From assembly GCA_905479665.1 (NCBI GenBank), contig CAJQNM010000650.1:1-8393 (forward strand): a stretch of 8,393 bases of DNA, given 5' to 3'. Origin of the DNA: an uncultured Saprospiraceae bacterium. Lineage in GTDB: Bacteria; Bacteroidota; Bacteroidia; Chitinophagales; Saprospiraceae. The notes beneath the pieces were generated by a model. It worked only from the letters and a program-made list of their open reading frames with translations. It was not told the DNA's origin and made no database searches. Shown here in pieces: positions 1-6,170 of this stretch. A program made the position numbers and the translations under genes. Every line of letters starts with the position of its first letter. Position 1 is the first letter of the stretch.

Positions 1-3
1 TGG

Positions 4-70
4 TAAGCGCGATATTTAGCACTGACTTAAGTCCTGCCACCGAAGTGGGCTTGCCAATCCAGCCTCCCTC
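4..70. repeat. 67-bp direct repeat, left copy
   Basis: This copy matches positions 229-295 base for base except at two sites (position 33 c versus a, position 46 t versus c). The copies are 225 bp apart and bracket the tandem 35-bp units and the hairpin, so the whole looks like one composite non-coding element. The left copy begins 4 bases into the window, so the element may continue outside it. The function is unknown; a dispersed intergenic repeat family is the likeliest reading. Confidence 0.9.
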
Positions 71-157
71 AGAGCCGCCCACGGGCTTGGGAATCCCTCT
101 CTCTCGGAACCTCCCACGGGCTTGGGAATCCCTCTCTCTCAGAGCCTTCCATGGGCT
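71..157. repeat. Tandem 35-bp repeat, two full units and a degenerate third
   Basis: Unit 1 is 71-105, unit 2 is 106-140, and a diverged partial unit runs from 141 to about 157. A 28-bp core is identical in the first two units (78-105 and 113-140). The period is not a multiple of three, so the two units would be read in different frames by any ORF. This argues that the repeat is maintained at the DNA level and does not encode a protein. The units abut without spacers, so it is not a CRISPR array. Confidence 0.85.
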
Positions 158-201
158 CGCGGGCCGGCAAAGGAATTTTCTCGGATTATTGCGCCTAGCA
201 G

Positions 202-220
202 GTCCGGATCTATTCCGGAC
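202..220. repeat. Inverted repeat/hairpin inside the composite element
   Basis: A perfect 7-bp stem (gtccgga at 202-208, tccggac at 214-220) encloses a 5-nt loop. It lies between the tandem 35-bp units and the right 67-bp copy. No T-run follows, so it is not a typical intrinsic terminator. It may be a structural part of the repeat element. Confidence 0.6.
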
Positions 221-228
221 TCTTGGAT

Positions 229-295
229 TAAGCGCGATATTTAGCACTGACTTAAGTACTGCCACCGAAGCGGGCTTGCCAATCCAGCCTCCCTC
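229..295. repeat. 67-bp direct repeat, right copy
   Basis: This is the second copy of the 67-bp repeat, with two mismatches to the left copy. The sequence to its right (296-434) leads into the next gene. That flank holds a weak 6-bp hairpin (gcatct at 315-320, agatgc at 329-334) and no coding region I can support. A TTTG at 373-376 and a TA-N3-TTTG at 409-417 resemble parts of the Bacteroidota promoter, but their spacing is too wide to call one. Confidence 0.9.
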
Positions 296-434
296 CCTAA
301 GACAGAAATAGCTGGCATCTTGATAGGTAGATGCTGGAAGGCCCGCCTGCTTATCTATGATGTTTCATTTCTTTTGATCAGGTACTCTTCAATTTTCCAG
401 TCGTTTTTTACATTTTGCAAAACCCCACGACCGT

Positions 435-905
435 ATGAAAACATTTAAATTCAAGACAACACTCAAACGGCCCGAGGGCATAGGTACTTGGCACTATGTT
501 GATACACCCATTCGAGCCCAGGAAGAATTTGACAAAAAGGGTAAAATCCGGATAAATGGAAAAATCAATGGCGGACCATTTAGTGCTACATTAATTCCGA
601 GAGGCAACGGAGAGCACTTCATAGTTTTAGCTAAAGCAACCCGGGAAAAAGTTGGTCTAGAAATTGGGGACGAAATGAAAATGGAGATTTGGGAAGACAC
701 TTCCGAAAGGGTCGTGTCAATTCCTATTGATTTCCAAACGGTTCTTTCGACAGATGCCGGTATCAACACTAATTTTAACAACCTAGCTTATTCGCATAAA
801 AAGGCTTACGTGGACTGGATAAATGATGCCAAAAAAGAAGAAACACGTAACAATAGAATGACCAAAGCTCTAGCGATGATTGCTGAAAACAAAAAATTAA
901 GGTAA
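435..905 (+). CDS. YdeI/OmdA-like protein with N-terminal DUF1905 domain
   Basis: This 156-residue cytosolic protein has two recognisable parts. Residues about 5-88 match the DUF1905 beta-barrel fold, including the stretch with GPFSATLIPRGNGEH and the GDEMKMEI segment. Residues about 119-148 carry the C-terminal hallmark of the 'bacteriocin-protection, YdeI/OmpD-associated' family (SHKKAYVDWI, then AKKEETRNNRMTKAL). The length fits the usual two-domain form, and no signal peptide or membrane segment is visible. The family name comes from enterobacterial YdeI, linked to antimicrobial peptide resistance; the biochemical role is not established, so function here is only a family label. The ATG at 435 is the first in frame and gives a normal N-terminus; there is no clear Shine-Dalgarno. 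The gene stands alone between repeat-rich spacers and is probably monocistronic. Confidence 0.85.
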   Translation: MKTFKFKTTLKRPEGIGTWHYVDTPIRAQEEFDKKGKIRINGKINGGPFSATLIPRGNGEHFIVLAKATREKVGLEIGDEMKMEIWEDTSERVVSIPIDFQTVLSTDAGINTNFNNLAYSHKKAYVDWINDAKKEETRNNRMTKALAMIAENKKLR

Positions 906-1007
906 TTACAATAGTACTATCGGCCTAAATCGGCGATCATCCCTGGCGCCCCATGAGTGAATCACAAATTTCCCACCATCTGTCCATGGCGGCCATGGCC
1001 CCTTGAC

Positions 1008-1121
1008 ATGAAGAAGCACAATAGCCTTTTAAGCGGCCTTAAGGCCGCTGCTTGGCACATTCTAAAAAAGTACAAGCAGGCCGCAGACAGGGTGACCCAT
1101 CCGTATTTGTTCGAACGATGA
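1008..1121 (+). CDS. Short ORF, 37 residues, hypothetical; may be the 5' part of a frameshifted gene
   Basis: An ATG at 1008 opens a 37-codon frame rich in Lys and Ala, with a plausible amphipathic helix (LKAAAWHILKKYKQAADRV, residues 11-29). Its TGA (1119-1121) overlaps the ATG (1118-1120) of the next short ORF in an ATGA arrangement, typical of translational coupling. The alternative is one ancestral gene in which a single-base change separated the halves. The 18-bp palindrome at 1032-1049 forms codons 9-14. No Shine-Dalgarno is visible and I do not recognise the family. It could also be chance. Confidence 0.3.
   Translation: MKKHNSLLSGLKAAAWHILKKYKQAADRVTHPYLFER
1032..1049. repeat. 18-bp perfect palindrome
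   Basis: The sequence agcggccttaaggccgct equals its own reverse complement over all 18 bases, with no spacer. A spacer-free palindrome this long is uncommon by chance. It could be a dimeric protein binding site, a cruciform-prone repeat, or simply codons 9-14 of the overlapping short ORF. No T-run follows, so it is not a terminator. Confidence 0.75.
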
Positions 1122-1336
1122 ATCGAGCTTCCGCATTTAGTCATTGGCTCAATCCAGAAGATTGGGACGAAATGCACGAGCAATTAAAAAACACAAACGC
1201 TTACAAAGAACCAGATCAAGACGGAACAGTTTTGACTTGGTTGGAAGAGCAAAATCCCTCATCCGCCTCTGGCGCCTATGCGAGAGAACAATCGGATTGG
1301 AATCTTAGATTCATAATTCAGATAGAATTTGCTTGA
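1118..1336 (+). CDS. Short ORF, 72 residues, hypothetical acidic protein; possibly the 3' part of a broken gene
   Basis: From the ATG at 1118 this encodes 72 residues with protein-like composition, including NPEDWDEMHEQL (residues 12-23) and EPDQDGTVLTWLEEQN (about 31-46). The frame stays open upstream to 1043, with a TTG at 1052 as another possible start, but the ATG overlapping the stop of the preceding ORF is more natural. The family is not recognised. The end (WNLRFIIQIEFA) may be native or may read into unrelated DNA. The acidic composition contrasts with the basic upstream ORF. Read together, the two could be a coupled pair or two frames of one damaged gene. Confidence 0.35.
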   Translation: MNRASAFSHWLNPEDWDEMHEQLKNTNAYKEPDQDGTVLTWLEEQNPSSASGAYAREQSDWNLRFIIQIEFA

Positions 1337-1360
1337 ATGCACCCGGTAACAAGCCAATAG

Positions 1361-1382
1361 ATCCCTCGGCTATGCTCGGGAT
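1361..1382. repeat. REP-like imperfect hairpin
   Basis: The arms atccc (1361-1365) and gggat (1378-1382) enclose tcggctatgctc. This resembles short palindromic intergenic elements of the 'ccctcggct...gctcggg' kind that I recall as common in Bacteroidota. A related-looking block lies at about 4069-4103. Copy number in the genome would decide whether it is a true repeat family. Confidence 0.4.
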
Positions 1383-1785
1383 GGGAAGAGTGCGTGTGCG
1401 CCTCTCTATTTAAATCGAAGACTTGATCAAGCTATTCCGATGGTTCTGAGAAACTTTATGACGGTACTGAAGCAAGACGGAGTGGAGCCTGCCGGCCTCT
1501 GGGTTGGCATCGGTAGAGACTCTGTGCCGACCGGAGCGGAAGTATGGACCGGTGCTTACCAGCAAAGGTCTGTGACTGAAACCCGACTTGCTTATACTCC
1601 TGTACTTTCTAATCCCAACATTTAGAAGAGGCCAGCGTTCCTCAAAAGAAGATGAGATGACAAATCCGAACTGGACGATTAGCTTAGCAAAGTGCAGAAT
1701 GTGTGTAGTGCGGTCCAGTGTATACTTTGCCTGTCCTCTACATTAGTCTGGTCAGAGAAAGTCTGGAAGACAGATAAATCAAAAA

Positions 1786-1848
1786 ATGAAACCACTTACA
1801 GGTAACACAGTTTCAGCATACTCGTTTAGATCATATATTGTATTTTAG
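1786..1848 (+). other. Possible 20-codon leader ORF before the ABC operon
   Basis: ATG at 1786 to TAG at 1846-1848 encodes MKPLTGNTVSAYSFRSYIVF and ends 17 bp before the permease start. An A-rich run precedes it. A leader peptide or an unannotated small protein is possible, but a frame this short arises easily by chance. Confidence 0.15.
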
Positions 1849-1865
1849 TCTGCAGTCACAACCAC

Positions 1866-3341
1866 ATGTTTTCAAAACTTCTCAAACACCAATGGCTTGA
1901 ACTACGCAGGTCCAGTTTTTGGACAACCAGTCTAATTCAATCGATATTTCTACTGCTACTTGCCCTTCTTTTTCTCCTATATTCTATTTCACTCGGTCTT
2001 TTGGCAGAGAGTATGATTGAAAATATCTACCCTGACAAGGGTGTCGTTAAGGTTTTTTCCGGATTCATGGTATTTTATTTTTTGGCAGATATTATACTTC
2101 GATTCTCGATGCAAAAATTCCCAGGGATTGAGATTAAGAAGTATTTGACCCTAAATGTACCGAAAGCTTCATTGACTCACTATCTACTCCTAAAATCACT
2201 ATTTAGCTTCTTTAATCTTCTCCCACTTTTTGTAATATTTCCATTTTTCTTCCAGACTGTTATTAAAAACATAGACGCTGGTGGTTCTTTAACTTGGCTT
2301 TCATTAATGATATCAGCTGTCTTGATCAGCAATTTTCTTAGCTATTTTCTAGACCGTAAGATTCACAAGAATTCCAAATTCGCCTTTATAGTATTAGGAG
2401 GCATTTTGGTCTATTTCTCCTTGGAGTACAGGGGCGATGTCCAATTGATGGACAATTTTCAGAATGGCATCGAATTCCTATATAGTCGTCCCATGTACCT
2501 TATGATACCAATAGGCATTCTGGCATCAATCTATGGCTCACTATATGCTTTCTTAAGGGCTCATGTCTATCTGGACGAAGGAGCCACTATGGCAAGCAAA
2601 ACCATCAATACATACGATTTTCCATTATTCAAATTCTTTGGCTCTGAAGGGAAGTGGATGCTACTGGAATCAAAGATGATCTGGCGCAACAAACGCTCGA
2701 GACAGTTTCTCATTATTAGCATTTTATTCCTACTCTACCCTCTCATCATCGTCTCTGGCGACACTGGAATTAGCTCAAGGACTACAATGATCCTACTATC
2801 TTTGTTTATGACAGGAGCATTCACTTTAAATTATGGACAATTGTTGCTCTCATGGAACAGTAATCACTTTGATACCATTATCACGCAAAATCTGTCTATA
2901 CGAATATACCTCAAAGCAAAATACTACTTACTGGCAGTTTCGAATGTGGTTTTGTTCTTCTGCTCTATGCCCTATGCATTTCTGAATTCAGAATTCATCC
3001 TGATTGCTCTTGCCACGATGCTCTTTAATACGGGGGGTGTTATTTGGATATATTTATTCTTAAATCTTTACATTTCCAAAAAGATTGATCCCTCCAAAGG
3101 AAGCATGATGAATTACGAAGGATTTGGGGCGGCTCATTTCTTGATTATGATTCCTATTTTCGTGGCGCCTATTGCTATTTACTGGCTATTTAGATCAGCA
3201 GGAATACCTATAATGGGGATTTTTGCGATTGGAATTTGTGGCTTGGGTGGTATTTTACTAAGTCCAATACTTCTAAATAAAGCAGTAACAATATTCAATG
3301 CAAGAAAATACAAACTTCAAAACACATTTAGCAAATCTTAA
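1866..3341 (+). CDS. ABC transporter permease, DUF5687 family
   Basis: This 491-residue polytopic inner-membrane protein has about 12 hydrophobic segments (roughly 22-48, 62-80, 105-130, 143-161, 172-187, 210-230, 279-297, 305-328, 352-372, 375-402, 422-443 and 448-470). The N-terminus (FSKLLKHQWLELRRSSFW) and the central cytoplasmic motif LLESKMIWRNKRSR (266-279) are typical of the Bacteroidota DUF5687 family of exporter-like permeases. Duplicated six-helix halves in one chain would let a single polypeptide form the membrane channel or a homodimer. The substrate cannot be told from sequence. The downstream ATPase starts 3 nt after the stop, so the two are surely one operon. The ATG at 1866 follows an A/C-rich leader with no Shine-Dalgarno, and it places the conserved 'KLLKHQWLE' motif near the N-terminus as expected. 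Confidence 0.85.
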   Translation: MFSKLLKHQWLELRRSSFWTTSLIQSIFLLLLALLFLLYSISLGLLAESMIENIYPDKGVVKVFSGFMVFYFLADIILRFSMQKFPGIEIKKYLTLNVPKASLTHYLLLKSLFSFFNLLPLFVIFPFFFQTVIKNIDAGGSLTWLSLMISAVLISNFLSYFLDRKIHKNSKFAFIVLGGILVYFSLEYRGDVQLMDNFQNGIEFLYSRPMYLMIPIGILASIYGSLYAFLRAHVYLDEGATMASKTINTYDFPLFKFFGSEGKWMLLESKMIWRNKRSRQFLIISILFLLYPLIIVSGDTGISSRTTMILLSLFMTGAFTLNYGQLLLSWNSNHFDTIITQNLSIRIYLKAKYYLLAVSNVVLFFCSMPYAFLNSEFILIALATMLFNTGGVIWIYLFLNLYISKKIDPSKGSMMNYEGFGAAHFLIMIPIFVAPIAIYWLFRSAGIPIMGIFAIGICGLGGILLSPILLNKAVTIFNARKYKLQNTFSKS

Positions 3342-3344
3342 GAA

Positions 3345-4049
3345 ATGATTGTATTTGAGAATATAGGAAAAACCTACGGGAGGACGACCGCATTGTCAAT
3401 GGATCATCTGGACATCCCCAAAGGTCAGATATTTGGACTAGTTGGTAATAACGGGGCTGGCAAAACAACCATGTTCAGTTTATTGCTTGACCTCATACAG
3501 GCCACAACCGGTCAGGTTCATTCAGACGATGTGGTGGTAAGCGAAAGTGAAAACTGGAAATCATATACTGGAGCATACATTAACGAAAGCTTCCTATTGG
3601 ACTTCTTAACCGCCGATGAATATTTCATATTTATTGCAGAATTATATGGATGGAATAAAACCACTCTGGCAGCCTTCCTGCAAAAGTTTGAAGATCTATT
3701 CAATGGTGAGATCATTGGCGTTAGAAAGTATATCAGAGATCTTTCGAAAGGCAATCAGAAGAAGATTGGTCTAGTCGCTGCATTAATTGGAGACCCACAA
3801 GTCATTATTCTTGATGAACCCTTCGCGAATTTAGACCCAACAACTCAAATGCGCTTAAAACAGATTCTCCTTGACCTGAAATCACCTGAAAGAACCATTC
3901 TTGTTTCCAGTCATGATCTTGGACACGTGACTGAAGTAAGCGATCGCATTGTACTTCTTGAAAAAGGCTTAGTAGTTAAGGATTTGAACAAGAATGCTGC
4001 GACTCTTGCTGAGTTAGAATCTTATTTTAAAGTCTCCACCAAACCCTAA
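3345..4049 (+). CDS. ABC transporter ATP-binding protein
   Basis: This 234-residue nucleotide-binding domain powers the preceding permease. All the core motifs are present: Walker A GNNGAGKTT (34-42), signature LSKGN (133-137), Walker B VIILDEP (153-159, catalytic E158), D-loop NLDP (162-165) and switch His190 in SSHD. At the Q-loop position the sequence reads YINES (78-82), so the usual Gln appears replaced by Asn or Glu, as in several CcmA-like exporter ATPases. The size fits a single compact domain with a short C-terminal tail. The ATG lies 3 nt after the permease stop. Related pairs export peptides, antibiotics or unknown lipophilic compounds; the cargo here is unknown. No strong terminator is visible after the stop. 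Confidence 0.93.
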   Translation: MIVFENIGKTYGRTTALSMDHLDIPKGQIFGLVGNNGAGKTTMFSLLLDLIQATTGQVHSDDVVVSESENWKSYTGAYINESFLLDFLTADEYFIFIAELYGWNKTTLAAFLQKFEDLFNGEIIGVRKYIRDLSKGNQKKIGLVAALIGDPQVIILDEPFANLDPTTQMRLKQILLDLKSPERTILVSSHDLGHVTEVSDRIVLLEKGLVVKDLNKNAATLAELESYFKVSTKP

Positions 4050-4068
4050 AGTGATCATGCCAAGCGAA

Positions 4069-4103
4069 CACCCGGTGCCCCCTCCTTGAGCTTGTCCCGA
4101 TGC
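4069..4103. repeat. Possible degenerate REP-like element
   Basis: This short block contains cacccggt (4069-4076), also found at 1340-1347, followed by a ccttgagcttgtcccgatg stretch that recalls common intergenic 'tgagcttgtc' palindromic elements. Both copies in the window sit between genes and end in a 'cgggatg/cccgatg' block. The similarity is short and may be chance. Confidence 0.2.
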
Positions 4104-4112
4104 CTACCGTGA

Positions 4113-4202
4113 AGAACATCTGAGATTATGAAATATAATATCAAAGATGGCAAAATACAGGTTTCAGAATCACCGGGCTTTGGAATGAAACTACTTATAT
4201 GA
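4113..4202 (+). pseudogene. Probable C-terminal remnant of an enolase-superfamily (mandelate racemase-like) enzyme
   Basis: The frame from 4113 to the TGA at 4200-4202 (ATG at 4128) reads ...MKYNIKDGKIQVSESPGFGMKLLI. The pattern 'KDGKI.V...PGFG.KL' is the usual last strand and tail of mandelate racemase/muconate-lactonising-type enzymes, where it reads 'DG.i.vp..PGlGve'. Nothing upstream in any frame looks like the rest of the enzyme, and an in-frame stop lies at 4110-4112. This appears to be the residue of a large deletion. It ends 13 bp before the aminopeptidase start and could supply part of its leader. The call rests on about 20 residues, so it is tentative. Confidence 0.4.
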
Positions 4203-4215
4203 AAACAAATTCACC

Positions 4216-5598
4216 ATGCTGAAAGAAATCTACACTCAAAGACGAGAGGAACTAACAAAAACAGTGGGCGCTGGCATTATCCTCTTTTTAGGAAACAATG
4301 AAAGCCCCATGAATTATAGGGACAATACTTTTCCTTTTAGGCAGGATAGCACCTTCTCCTATTTCTTTGGTGTAAATCGTCCCAACTTGGCTGGATTAAT
4401 TGATTGCGATTCAGGAGATGAATGGATCTTTGGCATAGACTATACGGTAGAGGATTTTGTTTGGATGGGACCCCAGCCAACCATCGCAGACAAAGCCAAT
4501 GAAGTTGGAATTACAAAAACAGATGCATTCGCTCATCTTCATGAAATAATAAACAAAGCATCGAAAACCAATCGAAAAATTCACTTCCTCCCACCCTATC
4601 GCCCAGAGAACAAAATCAAACTCCTTGACTGGTTGGGAATTCCACCAACCGAGCAGCAAAAAGCGGCCTCGATTGAACTAATAAAAGCTGTGGTCAATCA
4701 ACGAAATTACAAATCTGCGGATGAACTAAACGTTATTAGACAGGCAGTTGACCTGAGCGTTGACATGCATACGCTGGCCATGCGGATGGCAAAACCTGGG
4801 ATTACAGAAGCTCAGATTGCCGCCGCAGTTCAGCAAATTCCGGTTTCACAAGGAGGAAGAACCTCTTTTCCCATCATAGCCACAATTAACGGACATGTTT
4901 TACACAACCACCATCATGAAAACACCCTAAAAGAAGGTGATCTGTTTTTGCTGGATGCGGGAGCCGAAACCAAAGAAGGCTACTGTGGTGATTTGTCAAG
5001 TACGATTCCGGTTTCTGGAAAATTCACATCCCGGCAAAAAGATATTTACTCTATTTGTCTGGAAAGCCACAATGCAGCTATTGAAATGTTGAAACCTGGG
5101 GTCTCGTTTAAGGAGGTCCATTTTCAAGCGGCCCGAGTAATCATCAATGGTCTAAAAGGGTTGGGGATCATGACCGGCAATGTGGAAGATGCCATCACCA
5201 ATGGTGCACATGCGCTATTTTTTCCGTGTGGCGTAGGCCATATGATGGGCTTGGATGTACATGATATGGAAGATCTGGGAGAAGTCTATGTTGGATATGA
5301 CGGTGCACCAAAAAGCACTCAGTTTGGATTAAAGTCATTGCGTCTGGGACGAAAATTAGAGCCCGGGTTTGTACTCACCATCGAACCAGGAATTTACTTT
5401 ATACCTGATTTGATCGACCAATGGAAAGCGAATAAATACAATGCCGATTATATAAACTTCACAAAGCTGGAAGAGTACCGCTTTTTTGGAGGCTTGCGAA
5501 ATGAAGAAGATTTTTTAATCACGACCAGTGGTTATGAGCTTTTAGGAAAATCCAAACCTAAAACAATTGCAGATGTAGAAGCCGAATGGGCAAAATAA
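4216..5598 (+). CDS. pepP: Xaa-Pro aminopeptidase (aminopeptidase P, M24B)
   Basis: This 460-residue cytosolic metallopeptidase removes an N-terminal residue preceding proline. Residues about 1-150 form the creatinase-like N-terminal domain, with YRDNTFPFRQDSTFSYFFG (34-52) and a conserved IDYTVEDFVWMG (74-85). Residues about 170-440 form the pita-bread catalytic domain. The dimetal ligands are all present: D247 (LLDAGAE), D259 (GDLSST), H342 (GVGHMMGLDVHD), E390 (IEPGIYF) and E431 (RNEEDFLIT). H349 in VHD and the HNHHHE block (230-235) supply the substrate-side histidines. Length and ending match the family. The ATG at 4216 gives the standard N-terminus. The gene is intact, on the plus strand, and convergent with the GH31 remnant. 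Debris of other genes lies on both sides, so it is likely a stand-alone housekeeping peptidase. Confidence 0.95.
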   Translation: MLKEIYTQRREELTKTVGAGIILFLGNNESPMNYRDNTFPFRQDSTFSYFFGVNRPNLAGLIDCDSGDEWIFGIDYTVEDFVWMGPQPTIADKANEVGITKTDAFAHLHEIINKASKTNRKIHFLPPYRPENKIKLLDWLGIPPTEQQKAASIELIKAVVNQRNYKSADELNVIRQAVDLSVDMHTLAMRMAKPGITEAQIAAAVQQIPVSQGGRTSFPIIATINGHVLHNHHHENTLKEGDLFLLDAGAETKEGYCGDLSSTIPVSGKFTSRQKDIYSICLESHNAAIEMLKPGVSFKEVHFQAARVIINGLKGLGIMTGNVEDAITNGAHALFFPCGVGHMMGLDVHDMEDLGEVYVGYDGAPKSTQFGLKSLRLGRKLEPGFVLTIEPGIYFIPDLIDQWKANKYNADYINFTKLEEYRFFGGLRNEEDFLITTSGYELLGKSKPKTIADVEAEWAK

Positions 5599-5599
5599 A

Positions 5600-6170
5600 G
5601 AGGTAAAGAACCCTTTTCAGGTTTGGGACGCCCCTAATTTTTCGGAAGCAAACGTTCTCCTTTCTCTCAACACTTAGTTCCGTCAACGAGTATGCTCCAT
5701 TTTCAAAATCATAGCTTTCACCATCATCATTATACAAAAGGTATTGATTCTCTTTTGTACCGTAATGTCTTACTTCAAGTGGCCCTGTTTTACTTTGATC
5801 GGCACCCTGAGTTGCATTCAACATGGGAATGATTGCCCCATCTTTTACAAATAATGGGATCTCCTCGAGCCTGGTGCGCAAAATCCTGCCAGCCAGGTTC
5901 AAGTCCGAGCACATCTAAGGGGAAATCATATTTCTTAAAATCGGCTATCTCTTTCAACACATCATCGCTGCTGAATTGGGTGCTTACCCTGTGCCAGAAA
6001 CCCAGTCCCCATTTTGGTGGCAGGACGCCCCCACCACAGAAGAGATTTTATCGTTGCACTGCTTCAAGTGGATTAGTACCACAAAAAACATAGATCTCAA
6101 GTCCTTTATCCTGTACGCTTGCCTCGAAAGCATCTATTTTACTTTCTTCATAGCTGATAATAATTGAATA
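5600..6170 (-). pseudogene. Decayed GH31 family glycoside hydrolase: internal deletion, nonsense codon, truncated ends
   Basis: Two pieces are readable on the minus strand. From about 6170 down to 5886 one frame gives IISYEESKIDAFEASVQDKG, EIYVFCGTNPLEAVQR, then a TAA at 6050-6048, then NLFCGGGVLPPKWGLGFWHR and on to PLDVLGLEPGWQ. This is the N-domain to early barrel of a GH31 alpha-glucosidase/alpha-xylosidase-like enzyme; the stop sits where family members have Tyr. In a second frame, from about 5878 to 5600, LEEIPLFVKDGAIIPM and YLLYNDDGESYDFENG are the C-terminal beta domains. Most of the catalytic barrel, with the nucleophile and acid/base Asp, is missing between them, so an internal deletion of roughly 1 kb is inferred. 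Few other lesions suggest recent decay. The product would have acted with the upstream sulfatases. Limits are approximate. Confidence 0.85.

Larger units (their letters stand above)
906..1865. other. 960-bp gene-poor spacer with repeats and possible gene debris
   Basis: No confident gene lies here. The stretch looks richer in G+C than the flanking genes. It contains ggccatggcc at 991-1000 preceded by another ccatgg at 984-989, the 18-bp palindrome at 1032-1049, two overlapping short ORFs (1008-1336), a REP-like hairpin (1361-1382), and short open frames of 61, 29 and 20 codons (starts at 1440, 1657 and 1786) without recognisable similarity. The last ~200 bp must hold the promoter of the ABC transporter operon. 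A TATACTTTG near 1720 vaguely resembles the Bacteroidota -7 box, but I see no matching -33 box, so no promoter is called. Confidence 0.6.

Noticed and set aside
71..157. Possible CRISPR array from repeated 35-bp units
   Set aside because: The units are directly adjacent without unique spacers, only two are complete, and no cas gene is present.
45..311. 88-codon open frame over the composite repeat, starting at GTG
   Set aside because: It simply reads through the DNA repeats. The 35-bp units are translated in different frames, and the composition (Pro/Leu/Arg-rich, low complexity) is not protein-like.
409..417. Bacteroidota-type -7 promoter box (TA-N3-TTTG) before the OmdA-like gene
   Set aside because: The motif has one extra base compared with TAnnTTTG, and the nearest upstream TTTG is 32 bp away, too far for the -33 box.
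1440..1625. 61-codon open frame in the spacer before the ABC operon
   Set aside because: No recognisable family, no ribosome-binding signal, and it lies in a GC-richer repeat-prone spacer, so I did not call it a gene.
5599..5660. Possible bidirectional terminator between pepP and the GH31 remnant
   Set aside because: I found no convincing GC-rich stem followed by a T-run on either strand.
5833..6093. 86-codon plus-strand open frame downstream of pepP
   Set aside because: It is antisense to the GH31 remnant, whose minus-strand translation matches a known family.
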